64,000 nt of DNA from Gnetum montanum. Its lineage: Eukaryota > Streptophyta > Gnetopsida > Gnetales > Gnetaceae. The notes beneath the pieces are model-generated. The model was not told where the DNA came from, did no database searches, and was given only the letters and a program-made list of their open reading frames with translations. The stretch covers positions 93,562-157,561 of the forward strand of contig MNCI01018369.1 in assembly GCA_015680685.1 (NCBI GenBank), read 5' to 3'. The translations under genes and the position numbers were made by a program. Numbering within the stretch: position 1 is the first letter of the stretch; each line of letters opens with the position of its first letter. Positions 24,091-36,997 of the stretch are shown piece by piece.

Positions 24091-24095
24091 ATGAT

Positions 24096-27000
24096 GTTTA
24101 AAATTTCATATGTTGAAATGAATTCATGAGATTCTAATAGAAGACCTTATCACTAGGTTGAAACTTAAATCTTCTTATTTGTGCATCATGACATTGTTTG
24201 GCATGTGCCCTATATATTTCATTCATAGTTAAGGCTACTTGTCAATTTTTGTCTAGCACATTTAGTATCATGAGGCATTCTTATTGTGTTAGATCAAGGT
24301 TAAGGTCAAGCTTATAAGCTATTGAAAGTGTACAAAGGTTAGCTTGGACTGGTAGTTCAGGTAACTTCTAACTCATAATGAGAGTACCCTATAAGAAGTT
24401 TCTATGTGGATTGATACGCCCATAAAGCATCATTAAGTTTTGTGTTCCATTCCTTCCTATACTTACTAATTATACATGTTAGTATTTGGGTTATCTCTCT
24501 ATTATTACCTTTGGCTTGAGTGTTAGCTTGGGGGTGACAGGGGTTATTAGTTTATGTTGCACCCCTAAGTGTTACATCAGTTTCTGAAAAGTAGCCCCTT
24601 TAAAATGGGTTCCATTATTAGAAATAAGTGCTCTTGGCACATTAAACCTATTTACCACACAATTTTGAACAAATCATGCTATAGTAGAGGATGAATAATC
24701 AATGAAAATAGTATCTTTAGAACACTTGGTGTAATAGTCAACAATTATGATGATGTACATCTTTCCATTGGACATGGGAGTAATGGATCCCATGAAGTTA
24801 ATGCCCAAGATGTCAAATGACTTCAATGGTTGGATCCACTATTAGGATCCTTTTATTCAAGCTTTCATTCCTTTGTCTCATTAGCAGCATTCACAAGAAT
24901 GGAAGAAAAGGTGGACATCCCTGAAAATGGTGGGCCAGAAGTACCCTATCATGAGGATCTTCATAGCTTTCCTCCATTCCACATAGTGGTCCCTACAAGG
25001 AATTTCATGAGCATCCTAGAGGATCCATAGTCAATTAGCATCAAGTACACACCATCGCACCAAGCCATTACCACAATCCTTATAAAGTTTTCTTTGAATT
25101 TCCATGTAATGTTTGGCTTGGTAAAAAAAACTATTACTTCTTCTTGTTATCCCATCCCTGTGGAGTCTCTTGAGTGAGAACATAAGAGAAGAAATCATCA
25201 TACCAATTGGTACCCATGGAATTTTGAACATCAAGGGATTTAGCAAAGAGGAGTTCATATAGAAATTGATTAGGTAAAGTCTCCTCATACTTTTTGCTAT
25301 CCCATCATAATCAAGACAAGTGATCAACGAACATATTATTAGTTCCCTTTCTATCCACCATTGTAAGATCAAACTCTTGTAACATCATCAACCATTGTAT
25401 AACATGGGGGCTTACCATTGCTTTGTTCATTAGAAAGTGGATAGCACTATGATCTGTGTATATAAAAACTTGATATCCAAGCACATAATGCTTGAATTTC
25501 TCTAAGGCATACACCACCATCATGAGCTCCTTCTCAGTGATGGTGTAATTCAATTGTGCATCCATAATACTTCTATTAGCATAATGGATATAGTTAAGGA
25601 CATTTTTGATCATCATATTGCATCAATACTACTCCCATTGCATAGTTGAATACATTCATCATGATGTGGAAGGGTCTAGACTAGTATAAAGCTTGTAAAA
25701 TAGGAGTTTATATGAGTTTTTCCTTTACTTGTTGGAGTGCATGCTCATATTCCTTGGTCCAATCAAAGAATGCATCCTTCTTAGTTAATTTTACTAATGG
25801 CTTGGAAATTTTGGAGAAGTTCTAAATGAATCACTAGTAGTAACTAGTATGTCCAAGGAATGAACTCACATCCTTGACCATTTCAAGTTATCTAGTGATT
25901 CCTTAGATTATCTATATTTTCTTCAAGTCCATCTCAATACCTTTCTTTGAAATTCTATGGCCTAGGACTATGCCTTCTTGGACCATCAAATGATTTTTTT
26001 TCTAATTAAGCCTTAAGTTTTTCTCCACAAAATGTTTTAGCACTTTCTTAATATGGTCCAAGGCTTGTTTAAAAGTGACACCATAGGTGGAGAAGTCATC
26101 CATGAAGACTTCTACATTGCTACTAATTTGCTACTAGAAGATGCTAAGCATCAAGTGTTGGAAAGTATTAGTGGTGTTACATAGTCCAAAGGGCATCCTT
26201 TTGTATGTAAAGGTGTCCAAAGAGCTTGTGAAAGTAGTTTTGACCTAGTCCTCTAATGCTATTTAGATTTGGTTATAGCCACTATAACCATCCAAAAAAC
26301 TGTAGTATTCATACTCTGTAATAGTGTCAAGCACTTGGTTTACAAGTGGTAATAGAAAATGATCCTTGAAAGCTCCCATATTCAACAACCTGTAGTCTAT
26401 ATAGATCCTCCATTTACCATCCTTCTTTGGTACAATGACAAGTGGGCTAACCCAGTCACTTTCGTTAATGGGATAAATGAATCCTACCTTAAGAAGTTGT
26501 TCAATTTTGTCTTTTATAACCTACTTTAGTTTGGGATTCAACTACCTCTACAATTACCATTTGGGTTTGATAGAGGGGTCTATGTAGATATGATGTTGGC
26601 ATATCCTTGGATTAATTTCCATCAGTTCATGATATGACTAGGAAAAGGCTATTGGTTATTTGTTAATCACTTTTAATAACTTCTTCTTTTGTGCTTAAGC
26701 AAGATTAACATTAATGATTACCAGCTTGCTATTATCAAGATAAGCATATTCAAGATTAACTAGTAACATCTTTAGTTTAAGGGGCTTCTACTTAAATTTT
26801 TCTATGATCTTCAAATCTCCCCAATTCCTCTTAGTCTATGCATGAAAGAGTGGACTACTAATTTACTCTATTTCATCCATGTATTTAATGTAAGTAGTCA
26901 TGAGGATTTTTGTTTATTCCATGCATATTTTTGAATCTATCCCATCATCTATTTTCAACAGTACCCTCCTCTTTTGTAGCTATTACATACAAGCACCTCT

Positions 27001-27440
27001 GAATAGTAGATGCCTAAGCATATGTTTTGCATAAATTAATGGATGTTTTGTATGGCCCATATTTCCTGCATGCAATGGCACCCTTTATCAGTATATGTGA
27101 TACATGGAATTTTCTTCTTCCCTACTTTTCCAAATTCATTTTTCTTGTGAATATCAAAGGGAAGATCTTGAATCCCCATCTTGGCATCAATTTTGCTAAG
27201 ACAAGTCCCACTGATTATAATAGGAAAGTTCCTCTTGAGATAAGACCATCCATATATGGTAGTCATGATATCCTCCATTAGTTTCAAGGAAATAATGATG
27301 GATTGATCAATAAGCTCTAGTTTGATGTTGCATTTCTTTAATGAAGGTAGGTTCCAATTTTTGAACATTTTCTATGAGATTAAATGCACTCCAAAACCTA
27401 AGTCTATTAGAGCCTTACATAGATCATTCCTAGTGATTTG
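24096..27440 (-). pseudogene. pol: pol of element C (decayed, split by A and B)
   Basis: Enzymatic polyprotein on the minus strand. Protease 27440-27036: active site reads Asp-Leu-Gly-Phe-Gly-Val (27404-27387), with Phe for Ser; the downstream Leu-Glu-Leu-Ile-Asp-Gln-Ser-Ile and Gly-Trp-Ser-Tyr motifs are kept. Reverse transcriptase about 26600-25640 with an intact Phe-Met-Asp-Asp-Phe (26106-26092). RNase H in the open stretch 25616-25311 (Thr-Ile-Thr-Glu-Lys-Glu-Leu, Tyr-Thr-Asp-His-Ser). Integrase from about 25300: Gly-Leu-Val-Arg-Trp-Cys-Val, then near 24640 Asn-Asn-Gly-Thr-His-Phe (catalytic Asp to Asn), and Lys at the expected catalytic Glu. The gene is cut at 24096; its remainder is at 2290-2454. 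Confidence 0.85.
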
Positions 27441-27449
27441 CAAATAGAT

Positions 27450-29966
27450 AAGGAGACTCGTAGGATTAGATCATTTTTTGGAAAGGTGGCTAGCCTTGAT
27501 CTAATCAATGACCATATGGGTCAACATGACGATATGCACATTGAAGGACAATTGGTTTGAAGGAGGATTGATGGTTATTTCTAAAGAGATAGATGCAAGT
27601 TTAGAAGATGTAGGTGTCTATGAGAGTTTTGGTGGATTGTTGGTCTTGAAGAAAGCTCTATTTCAAATTTTAGACTCAGAACCACGGAGATATCTATCTA
27701 ACTATAAGTTAATAGTCCTTGTGGTATTTCTTCACTATGACTATAGTGGAATTTCCCCCTCCATAGGTGAAGCATGTGGCTATAAGTTAATAGCCCTTGT
27801 GGGTATCAAGCCATGGATTATGGTCCACCTATGTAGGTGGTTGTAAGTTAATAGCCCTCATGGTATTTGATGGTGCAGAGTTGGGTGATGGATAGGGAGG
27901 AGGATAAGTAGAGGGAGTATCAAGCCATGGATTATGGATTCAATAATATTATAGAGGGTAGTAATAATAATTGAAGGGATTATGGCTTGTAGAGCCATGA
28001 AGAGATACAAGCTCGCAGACATAGTATCCATAGGGATTCGATTACTGGTAAGGGTACTATTGTTTGGGTGGTGGCATCCCCCATGACTATGGGTTTTACC
28101 ATTTTTAATATTTTTCATGAAGTTGAGGTGGTGCTTCATGTGTATAGTATTGTATTTGTTGGAACTACTACCTTGGATTACCTTGAGGATAAGATAATCT
28201 CCTGAGTGGCTACGTTTTCGCATATTTTGGATTCAAGGCATACATCCTAGATTCTTGTAGATGCAACATCATAGGGTAACATCCCTTGCAATGTTCATAT
28301 TGGTAGATATCACATCCATCCTCATCAGCTTCAAAATATGCAACCTCATTTACCATGGTAGTCTTCCCTTTTTGCTATGGATACTCCTTCTTTGTATCTT
28401 TCCTTCTTCTTTTGTCTCCTTTACTACTTCCTTGTTTTTCCTTCTTCTCTATAACTTTCAAAGAAATTTGAAACTTCTCATCTAAGGAGTATCACATTTT
28501 ATCAACAAGGTTTTTCTTTATACTAATTCATCTAGTGGTGTGTCCTCCTTTGTATCATAGAAATGTACCTCCCTTTTGCAAATGGATGGGTCTCTATTGT
28601 ATTCCTCTATACTTTCTCTTTTTTTCAACTCCCCTTCTTCCTTGGCCATTTGTTCTATTAACATTTGGATCTAATGGGCTTTCATCTTAGAAAGTCCCCC
28701 TTAGGCATAGACCCCAAGATTTTCTCTTATTGTGTTTCGAAGCTCATCTATGATACGACAAAGTTCTTCCCATTGAAAGAACCCATAGCCTACACATCAG
28801 TGCATTAAAGAGTAATTCCTTCCCAGGGTTACTTCCAAGGACTCATGATTTCCTTACTTCCATCCTTGAATCTACTTCCTTAGATTAGACACTCAGGAGT
28901 ATGTTTGATATTTGTCATTGAATAATTCTAACATTGTACTTCATCAGTGGATGGATTCTAGTTCCAAGGAACAATACCAACTTTTTGCTTCTTTTATGAC
29001 TATCTGAGGGAATTATTTCAACTTATACTAGTTTTTTTCAATTTTTTGTAAGGCACAAGCATCATGAAAATCTTGGAAATGATGTTGTGGATCTACATTA
29101 TTTCTCCCTTGAAACTTGAGAATATTGTTCATATCCAACCATTTAATCCTACTATCCTTTTGATGCTTGGTAGGAACTCTAGCTGCTTCTAAAACATTCA
29201 ACATGTTCCTAGTGACCAACAATGGTTCATCATCATCATTATGTCTACGATGGACCCTATGATGACCGTGCCTCTCATGGTGAGTTCTGCTATGCCTCCT
29301 TTCCCAACGATGTTCTTGCTCCTCTCTTTATTAACTCCCATCCTAGGTCCTATCATTATGATGAAATCTCCTATCATCTCCGTTACGATCCCAAACACTC
29401 CTATCTTTGTCACTCCCATAGCTCCTCCTATCAAAGTTTGATGATGAGGAGGATGATAAAGATAGAGGACTAGGAGAACAGTGCCTTCTAGTCTATCTTT
29501 TTTAGTCCTTATCTTAATCTTTCTTTTCATCTTTATCCTTTTTTTTGTCATTCTTCTTGTCCTTAGAGGAATGAGTACATGGTTTATCTTAGAGGCTTCA
29601 TAGCAAGCCTTCATGCATTTGACTTTGTAAAGTTGTACTTTAGTAGGTCGGTAATCCTTGGAGATTTAATCAATCACTTCATATTCAAGCCTTGCTACTT
29701 CAACACCTAATATAATGAGTTGGTGCATGAGCATGGTAGGAATAGATCGATGAGAAGGTAACACAATGTTATCGTTCATATCCCTTTAGTGAAATTGCTT
29801 ATCCTAATGGAAAATAAATGTGAATTCTAGATAATAAGGATCTAGATGGATGTAAATAATTTTTCAATTATTAAGGCTTTTCACTCATAGTTTCTGGTAT
29901 CTACTCTTATTGCCTATCATTTTTGTCATCATGTGATGGAGATTCTTTCCTATGAGTAGAAGCCAT
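27450..29966 (-). pseudogene. gag: gag of element C (decayed)
   Basis: Particle protein, minus strand. The start at 29966 (Met-Ala-Ser-Thr-His-Arg) corresponds to Met-Ser-Ser-Ser-Ser-His-Arg in B. The N-terminal motif Phe-Thr-Phe-Ile-Phe-His, shifted among frames, is at about 29830-29800. The basic hinge is 29614-29198. The gag core begins in 29222-29028 (Leu-Asp-Met-Asn-Asn-Ile-Leu-Lys-Phe, Phe-His-Asp-Ala-Cys-Ala-Leu-Gln) and runs to about 28700. The zinc knuckle near 28310-28265 reads Cys-Asp-Ile-Tyr-Gln-Tyr-Glu-His-Cys-Lys-Gly-Cys, with the second Cys lost to Tyr. The Pro/Tyr/His-rich tail is 28223-27858. Heavily broken. Confidence 0.8.
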
Positions 29967-30099
29967 TACAAAAATAGATGTAAGTCTGCTCAAGGATAAT
30001 ATTACTATTATTATGAGAGATACTTTATTATGTTCTTCATACAACACTTGTGTATGAATTCACTAGTTAATAATATTATGCTAACTTAGCAAAACTAAC

Positions 30100-30117
30100 T
30101 CCCCAACAATGGCACCA
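30100..30117 (-). other. Primer-binding site of element C (tRNA-Asp type)
   Basis: Reads tggtgccattgttgggga on the minus strand, close to the intact site of G. Confidence 0.75.
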
Positions 30118-30118
30118 A

Positions 30119-31010
30119 TGATGACTAGCAAGTATTCCCTACACCTAACCATATGAATCACAAGAAATCACCAATGATTTAATCAGATTCCATAGACTTA
30201 GTTATCCAAGTGGCCAATATTTCTAAATATTAAATCATGTGGTTGCAAGTCATTATCTTTTGAACTCACACTTGTGTGTTATTAGTATGTATGGTTAAGT
30301 GTGGTTAGGGCATATGATGTATATTTTTATAATTATTTTAAAGATATTTTTATGCTAAAGGCTAGATGAGTGAATTAAGGTTTAACAATTAATTATATAA
30401 CTAATCAACTAATCTAGTAACTAACTATCATAATGAGGAGTAGCCATTCCCATTTGTAATACACATCCTGAACTAGTGTTAAAACTATTGGGTTACCAAG
30501 TAGCTATTACTCGGCACACCAAATATCCACTATTGGGATTACTAAACATTAACACATTATGCTTGAAGTATTCATACCCACATGTTTATGATTAATAATA
30601 TTAATTACTTAATTATGGAAAATAATGGAAAATGCAAGTACATAAACATAAAGTTAAGCTAGTCTAATTGATGCAATGAATATAGGAAATCTTGATTTTA
30701 TTGTCATCATGAAAATGTGTTTAGGTATAGCACATTCAAATAAAACTCTATATAATCTCTTAGATCCACACTACAGGAACTTAGAGGGAAAATATTCTAA
30801 CTCTAGGGAAAGGAAATTACAAGAGTTCAACTAAGACTATGACTAAAACATGTCATAAATACAAGGGATGGACACATTTATATAGGAAATGACTGCATTA
30901 GTGTCAAAGTATTTGCATCAACACATCCTACTATGCATTGATAGGGATATGTTGACAAGGATGTGCCAACAGGGATGCATCAACATAGCTTTTTTTATTG
31001 ATGTTCATTA
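30119..31010 (-). repeat. Element C 5' LTR
   Basis: About 892 bp, the same length as the B 5' LTR. The plus-strand left end is TGATGA at 30119; the outer end at about 31010 is eroded (atgttcatta), so that boundary is approximate. A TATA-like tatataaa lies on the minus strand near 30884-30878, and the outer U3 has repeated 'gcatcaaca / gttgacaaggatg' units. Confidence 0.75.
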
Positions 31011-31411
31011 ATAGGCCTAGGAGAAAATACCTTCCTAACTTGAAGCACATAGGGTTAATTTCATTATTAACACTAAGGTCTCCTAACATTTCTTTCATAG
31101 ATGTAATTATTGTGGTAAGATGTTATTCAAGATAGGATTGATTGTTCATATTTTGAGTTTAAGGTAAAGAAATAATCCTATTTTAAAATCAAGTTTTGTT
31201 GAGGCATTGGTTTGATTTTCCTAATGTTGGGCTAGTAGTTAAGGGAAATGGTAAAATTTTACTAGTGGACCAAAAGATTATTAATATTTGAACTCAATAT
31301 GATACTGGAGATCACAACATCCTGAACTATAACAATCACAACCTGGTACATATGTTTCATATATTTATTAAGAGGATATTTTATGATAAAATTAGATAGT
31401 AGAAGATAACT

Positions 31412-31675
31412 TTGCCACTTATACTTACTATCATTTATAATATCATGGTTTATGATACTTGCTATGATTGGGCTAGTTATTTAGATGAGAAGGTATTTAG
31501 CGAGTTAACCAATAGTGACATGATGAGTGGTGAAAGTTCTAGCAATTTAGTAAACTATAAATTTTATTATGAGATGGTATGGTGCTTTGCAAAACTCTTG
31601 GCCCATGTTGATTGTTATGGGAAGGTGCTACATGAAGAGGATTTCTCTCACTATAATCATAATGACTCTTCCTAG
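31412..31675 (+). pseudogene. Unrecognised protein fragment (possible retrotransposon extra-ORF relic)
   Basis: 87-codon open stretch. It begins with a hydrophobic segment, then Tyr-Asp-Thr-Cys-Tyr-Asp-Trp-Ala-Ser-Tyr-Leu-Asp-Glu-Lys-Val-Phe-Ser-Glu-Leu, and ends with several His and Asp. Conceptual translation continues beyond the stop with plausible protein text to about 31930, and a Lys/Glu/Arg-rich helix lies at 32038-32223, so both may come from one decayed gene of about 250-300 codons. The layout (globular part followed by charged helix) resembles the extra ORFs of plant Ty3 elements in general, but I cannot align it to the aORF of A/B. Identity unknown. Confidence 0.3.
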
Positions 31676-32037
31676 TATGCTAGGTGGCATGATGGAGGAA
31701 GCATCATGCATGTAGGAGGTTGTAGCTAAATTCTCCATTCTAGATAACATAGCATTATTCAAGAAATGATTGGGAATCTAGTGCATGGGATGAAAGTGAT
31801 GAGGGAGTGTGCCTTAGGCACATATGATGAGGGGTAGGTGATGAAAAGGATGAGAGCAATCCCTACTAAGATTGACAAGTACAACTTTAAGGAGGGTCTA
31901 AAGATAGAAGTGGCCAAAGTAATGTAGATATTGCATAAGTTAGAAAAAATTAATGATTTGATTAGCTTTCCATTATTAATATTTTATTTTAGTTCTTCAA
32001 TATTTTTATGACATCATAATTTCTTTTTATTATATGC

Positions 32038-32223
32038 TTGCTAATTTTCTTTGTTATTGTTGATAATGACGTAAAGGCTAAGAAGAAGGTAGAGAGGGAA
32101 ATGTTGGCCAAGGTTGTAGAGGAGAAATGGAGAAGGAGAGAAGAGGAAGACAAAAGGACTCATAAAGAGGTAGAAGTAGAGGAGAGGGTAGCACTAGATG
32201 AGGTTGATAGAGCATATAATTAA
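32038..32223 (+). pseudogene. Charged helical fragment downstream of the unknown ORF
   Basis: 61 codons; after a short hydrophobic start it is almost only Lys, Glu, Arg, Ala and Val (Glu-Lys-Trp-Arg-Arg-Arg-Glu-Glu-Glu-Asp-Lys), typical of a coiled coil. It may be the C-terminal half of the gene begun at 31412. The low-complexity composition makes the coding claim weak. Confidence 0.25.
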
Positions 32224-33293
32224 GCCTTGGCTAGCGATATAGGAGCCTAAGCTAGTGGGATTAACGGACTAATGAGATCCATAAGAAGATTGACTAGTGA
32301 TAAATTAGGATTGCCTCCATGTAATGCAATGACTTTTCTAGTTTGATAGTCATTTGCTTATAGCTTGGTAGAAAGATTCTAGAACAATAAAATTAAGTTT
32401 AGAGGGACTCCAGACAAGGGTGGAATGGAGGTAGTTGTAGCTGCTATGCTAGAGGTGGGCATAGTAAATTGAAGAGTAAGTATGGTTATAGGCATGCATA
32501 ATGATGATAGAACATTATACTAGATACTTTAATGTAAGGTAACTAGAAATTCCATGGGAACTTGGGATTTTTGTACTAGTACTACATGTGGTAGGGATTG
32601 AAATGGATTCAAAGATGGATTAATGTTTTGCATTAGTGTTGGAAGAGTGGGATTAACTATAATAATGTTTGGAAATAGATTATAAGAAGGAGGTGCATTG
32701 GCTATAGGAGGGACTATAATAATAGGGCTAATTAAAATAGCCAGTGTAATAGAAGCATTTTCTAGTATGGAAACCTAGAATGGGTTGGTAGAACTAATGA
32801 GGTTTACATGTTGTATACTAGAATTATGTGATAAGTGAAAAGGATCTACAAGAAGAGACACATAAGGAGGTTCCTTCTCATTACCATCATGAATACTAAC
32901 ATCCTCACTTTTCTTACTATGTTGGTCTTGAATTGGTAGTTTCTACTAGTTACATTAATGTTAGGATTTTTGATGAGATGATCTTGAATAGTTCTTGTCA
33001 TTATCTAGACGTCGCTTTCAATGACCAAGTATTCTACTAGTATGTCTTATTCAAACATAGTTAGCTTGATTGGATTATTTGAGTTAGCTAGGAATGGTTC
33101 CAATATATTATTTTCTTCATATACAACTATTCTCCTTAGCTCAATGTTAGGTAGTATGATGCTTATTCATGCTTGACACACATGACCTTATAGTCATGAT
33201 GTGTCATGGATGTTGTAAGAGTTTATGCCTTCTGTGATTTCATCAATTTTCAAATTTTTGAGGTATGAGGGGACTTAGACCCATGTCCTAACA

Positions 33294-33310
33294 TGGTATC
33301 AATGAGAGCC
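33294..33310 (+). other. Possible initiator-tRNA-Met-type PBS
   Basis: tggtatcaatgagagcc, which is the common tggtatcagagcc site with extra bases inside, preceded by 'cctaaca', which could be an LTR end. No gag or LTR partner is clear, so it may be chance or the remnant of another element. Confidence 0.3.
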
Positions 33311-33519
33311 TCCTCTACACACTTAGAAGAAAATGAGATTAAGTGGAAATGGAAAATTGAATGAAGTATGAAAAGAGTAAGAAAAATTTCAAGTATTGGA
33401 AAGGACCTATAGGATACTAGGAGATATGTTTAAGATATTAGAAACCCTTTTCACCTTCTTTTAACACCAAAAATTTTCCTAAGAAATTATTCTTCTTAAC
33501 TCCATAAGGATACCTCCAT

Positions 33520-34760
33520 GAGCTAAATGTTAGAGTACTCAATTCACAACCACAAACAATCTTTAATTCAATATAACCTTTAGTAAGTTAATGATGGACA
33601 TCAATCTCTAGGTGAATGTGGACTTAGCCTACTATACATGAACTCAAAATGATAAGGAAATAATAAAAACATATAGCTTAAATGATGAAAATGACTAACT
33701 GTTTGTTGTTGAAAAAATGACTAAGTATAAAATGCTAAAAATTTAACTATATCATGAATGAGAAGTAATGGGATAAAAAATAAGTATAAAAACATGCATG
33801 AAAATTATAAAATATTAAATCTGAGATGCTACCATATTAGGAAAGGGTTTAGACTCTTTTCCAAATAATAAAAATGCTTTATTGACTCACAAAATAAATG
33901 TTCACCTCCTACACAAGGCTAAACTACAAGTGTTTATAAAACCGTAAGTATAAGAAAACTATGAATATAAGCTTAATTCAATAAAAACATATGATTTTGA
34001 TGGATGATTTTAAATTTCTAGAAGGTAGGTAGGTATATGGACAAGTTACAAGAATGATCTGAAGTTAGTTTTGGAGTCAAAATCAAAAACATTTAAACTA
34101 AGTGTTCTAGTATTGATACTAGAGCTTTAAAAATTATATATCTAGAAGGTGATGCTAGAGGCAAGAAAATTCTATCTCTAGAACCTAACATTATGTTGGA
34201 TAAGTGATGATGAATACATGCTAATGCTACTTTTGGAGACATAGTTGTGGCTTTGGAGCACATTAGTGACATTGGAAGGTGTTTTACATGCACTCATAAT
34301 CACTTAAAATCTAAAACAAATGTGCTTAAAATCTCAAGAAATCAATCCAAAATTTCTTATTTAAGCTCTTAGTTATTGACCTAGGGTTATCAATTCCAAC
34401 TTAGAATTGTTGATTTTAAACTTGGAGTTAAGCCCTTCTTTCCTGAAGTTGGTCCTAAGTTTAAAAAGGACAAGTTTGACCTTCACATGTGAAAATTTCA
34501 ATAATTTGAAAAGGTGACGTTGATGCTTATGTTAGTGTCAATGTCATCAATACTTAGAAAAATTTGGCAAAATTTTTCTAAGCATCAGTTTCAACATTTT
34601 AAAGACACACAATCTAATGTTGAATTATGCCAAGATGCTACCAAGATGTCCATGATTATAGAGGGTGATGTTGGATGCTAACTTGAAGTGGGAGAAAAGT
34701 CATTTTGTATGTGCTCAAAATGCTAACATTGACATCAATGTCAACATTAGCAATAGTTAA
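33520..34760. repeat. Possible 5' LTR of old element E
   Basis: Weak direct-repeat match to 51930-53330: 'caaacaatctttaat', a 50-bp block ending 'cttagcctacta' versus 'cttaacctacca', 'gctttatt', 'caagttacaag...ggagtcaaaat' versus 'caagttgacag...ggggtcaaaat', and 'tctagaaggtgatgctag' versus 'tctagaaatgatgctagg', all in the same order. Identity is low and the ends are unclear. The pair would bracket the gag and protease of E. Confidence 0.4.
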
Positions 34761-36959
34761 CCAGTTTTCCAACACTTTCCATGATTTTTAGTTTTGAACT
34801 CTTAAGTATTGATCTCAACATTCCCATGCTAGGCATGGGACCATGACTTAATAGGTTTTGTATGGATTTTGATCTAAACATTTTTTTTTAGAATATCTTT
34901 GACTTAGAATAATAAGTTATGTGTGTGTATAGGTTTCTACTAAGCATCCATTAGTGCATTCAAAGAGATACTATGTAGACCTTTAAGTTCTCTCAAGTTA
35001 CACACACACACACATTATTTGTTTTGTTAAGTTTAGGAAAATCTTATTACTAAGTAGAATGTGTCATGTAGCATATTTTGGTTATGAATCACATTAATGA
35101 AATTAATTAAAGCATTATAAAGGGTAACTACTTAGCATTTAAAGGTAAGTTAAAGTTTTAATTTTTTTTCTTTTCTCATCTTTTAAATTTAAGTCTATAT
35201 TGTTAACCTCCCATCTTAGTTTACACATGATCTTTTTAATGAAAAGTATTCAAGTGTATCAACATACTAAGCATATCTCATTAGAAATAATTTCATTAGA
35301 AAGTATTATGATTTAAATTGGAGTTTTTAACCAAAATTGAGACAATGTATGCTTTATTATGAAAATTTTTGAATTTAATTAGGAACTTTCTTTAGTTATG
35401 TTTTTTTTTCTCTATGTAAAAGTACAGAAGTCAAGGAGATGGAGAGAAGTAAAAGTGCTTGGGCTATTAACAATCTAAAGGAGCCTAACTAAAAGGGGAA
35501 GAAGGAATGGATAGTTAAAAGAGAGATGAAGCAAAAGGAGGATCATAAAGATAATGATGATCAAAGGAATGATCATCAAGGGGATGATCAAAAGGATAAT
35601 TGGGAGGAGGGACAACATCAAGAGAGCTCTAAGACTCTAGAGCAAACTGAATCTAATTTTTCTATTTTCGGTCATTCTTCCTTCTTTTTTTCCTTACCTA
35701 AAGTTGATGATGTACATAGCCCAAAGCTATCATCATAACCTCACCAAGCTAAAGTTTCATTTACCAATATCTCTTCCCTTTTCTTGGATTTTCTTGAACA
35801 ATTCAGATCCTCCAAGTTGAGAAAGAGGATCTAAGCTATGAATTGCATTTTAGTACATAGTTTTTCTTTAGCATGTAAGTGGACCAACAATCTTGACACA
35901 AGGATCTATTGGAGGAAGTTTATTAATTAGAAGTATAGGCAAGAAGGCTTGTTCAAGCAACAATTCATCTTGCAGATGAAATTTAAAGTGGTATTTAGAG
36001 TTAAGTGTTTCTTTCTTAACTAATCCTTTGCTTTGTTATTAGTATGAAAGTTTTCAATTTTAAGGTTAGTTTGTAAAAAGTGTTATTGACTGCAACAAAA
36101 ATTAATGAGAATTTATTTTTATTATTTATATTTAGTTAATTATATTGTTTCTCTATTGCCCATTGTTTTATTTTAAAAAATAAAATTTTTTATTAATTCA
36201 CTATGATTTATAATGTGTTTTCAATATGTTCATTTTTTGCTTAGTACTATCATAATATGAATTTATTTATGTTGCATCTCAGTTTACTTTCAGTTTGATC
36301 ATGTTTTAGAAATGTTATTTTTACATATTAATCATCACAAAGCTATAATTATTAAGTTTATTAATATTTTGATCATCACTTAAATTTGTCTTCTTTTATT
36401 AGTCGTTCAAAAACTAATGATATTAAATCATAACTCCCATAAATTAATTAATCATCATGAAGATTATGTTTAAATTAATCTTATGGTTAAAATTTAAATT
36501 CCACATTGCCCTCACTAACTCATACTATTCCTAGGTTTTCATACCTATATGCGAGATACCCTAGATGATAGTCTACTAAAACATGATTTCAAAGAGAGTT
36601 GCTAGAAGAAAGGTTCCTTTTTTGCTTTTTTTTTTCTATTCTTATTTGAAAGTCCTTACCTTAGTTTTAACTTTGGTAAGATGGTTTGTTTTGAATTTTG
36701 TCATTTTTCTTAGAGTCTAAATTAAATATTCTTTCTTTTACATCTATTTTGATTGTAATTTCATTTTAATTTTCAAAATATAAGGTATTTTTTCCATTTT
36801 CTTTTATTTTATATAAATTATATCTTTAAATTTTATTGGTATTTACATTTTATGACCTATTCATTTTATGAGTGAAGAGAGTTCTTATACTTTATTTCTT
36901 AGGAGATCTCTTATCCCTAATTCAAATTAACCTACTACCCATCATTTTACTCAATAAAG
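34761..36959. other. Unassigned stretch upstream of E gag
   Basis: AT-rich, perhaps the untranslated leader of E. It includes a (ca)n run at about 35001-35015. The open frame 35526-35738 is a low-complexity Asp/Gln/His/Lys reading of repeated 'gatcatcaa' text and is doubtful as a gene. Long T- and A-runs are at 35161-35175, 35400-35410 and 36628-36640. Confidence 0.35.
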
Positions 36960-36997
36960 AACATTAGCTTCATACTTTCCAACCTTTATCCCTAGAA

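Larger units (their letters stand above)
24096..31010 (-). mobile_element. Element C, 5' part (Ty3 LTR retrotransposon)
   Basis: Right-hand part of the minus-strand element whose 3' part is at 1-2454. Minus-strand order from the right: 5' LTR (31010 down to 30119), PBS 30117-30100, gag 29966 to about 27450, protease 27440-27036, reverse transcriptase about 26600-25640, RNase H 25616-25311, integrase about 25300-24096 and then 2454 leftward. The target duplication cannot be checked because the far end is outside the window. Confidence 0.88.
31011..33500. other. Old, unassigned AT-rich sequence
   Basis: Sequence outside element C. It holds one open stretch of interest (31412-31675) and a Lys/Glu-rich stretch (32038-32223), both listed separately, and a possible initiator-tRNA-Met-type PBS near 33294. 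Otherwise I see no recognisable gene or repeat. Confidence 0.4.

Noticed and set aside
29222-29473. His/Tyr/Asp-rich plus-strand frame
   Set aside because: Antisense reading of the repetitive gag hinge of C.
34995-35020. (ca)n run as a regulatory element
   Set aside because: Too short; an ordinary microsatellite in AT-rich decayed DNA.
35526-35738. Asp/His/Gln/Lys-rich frame, possible gene
   Set aside because: Built on repeated gatcatcaa-like text; no conserved motif or neighbour support.
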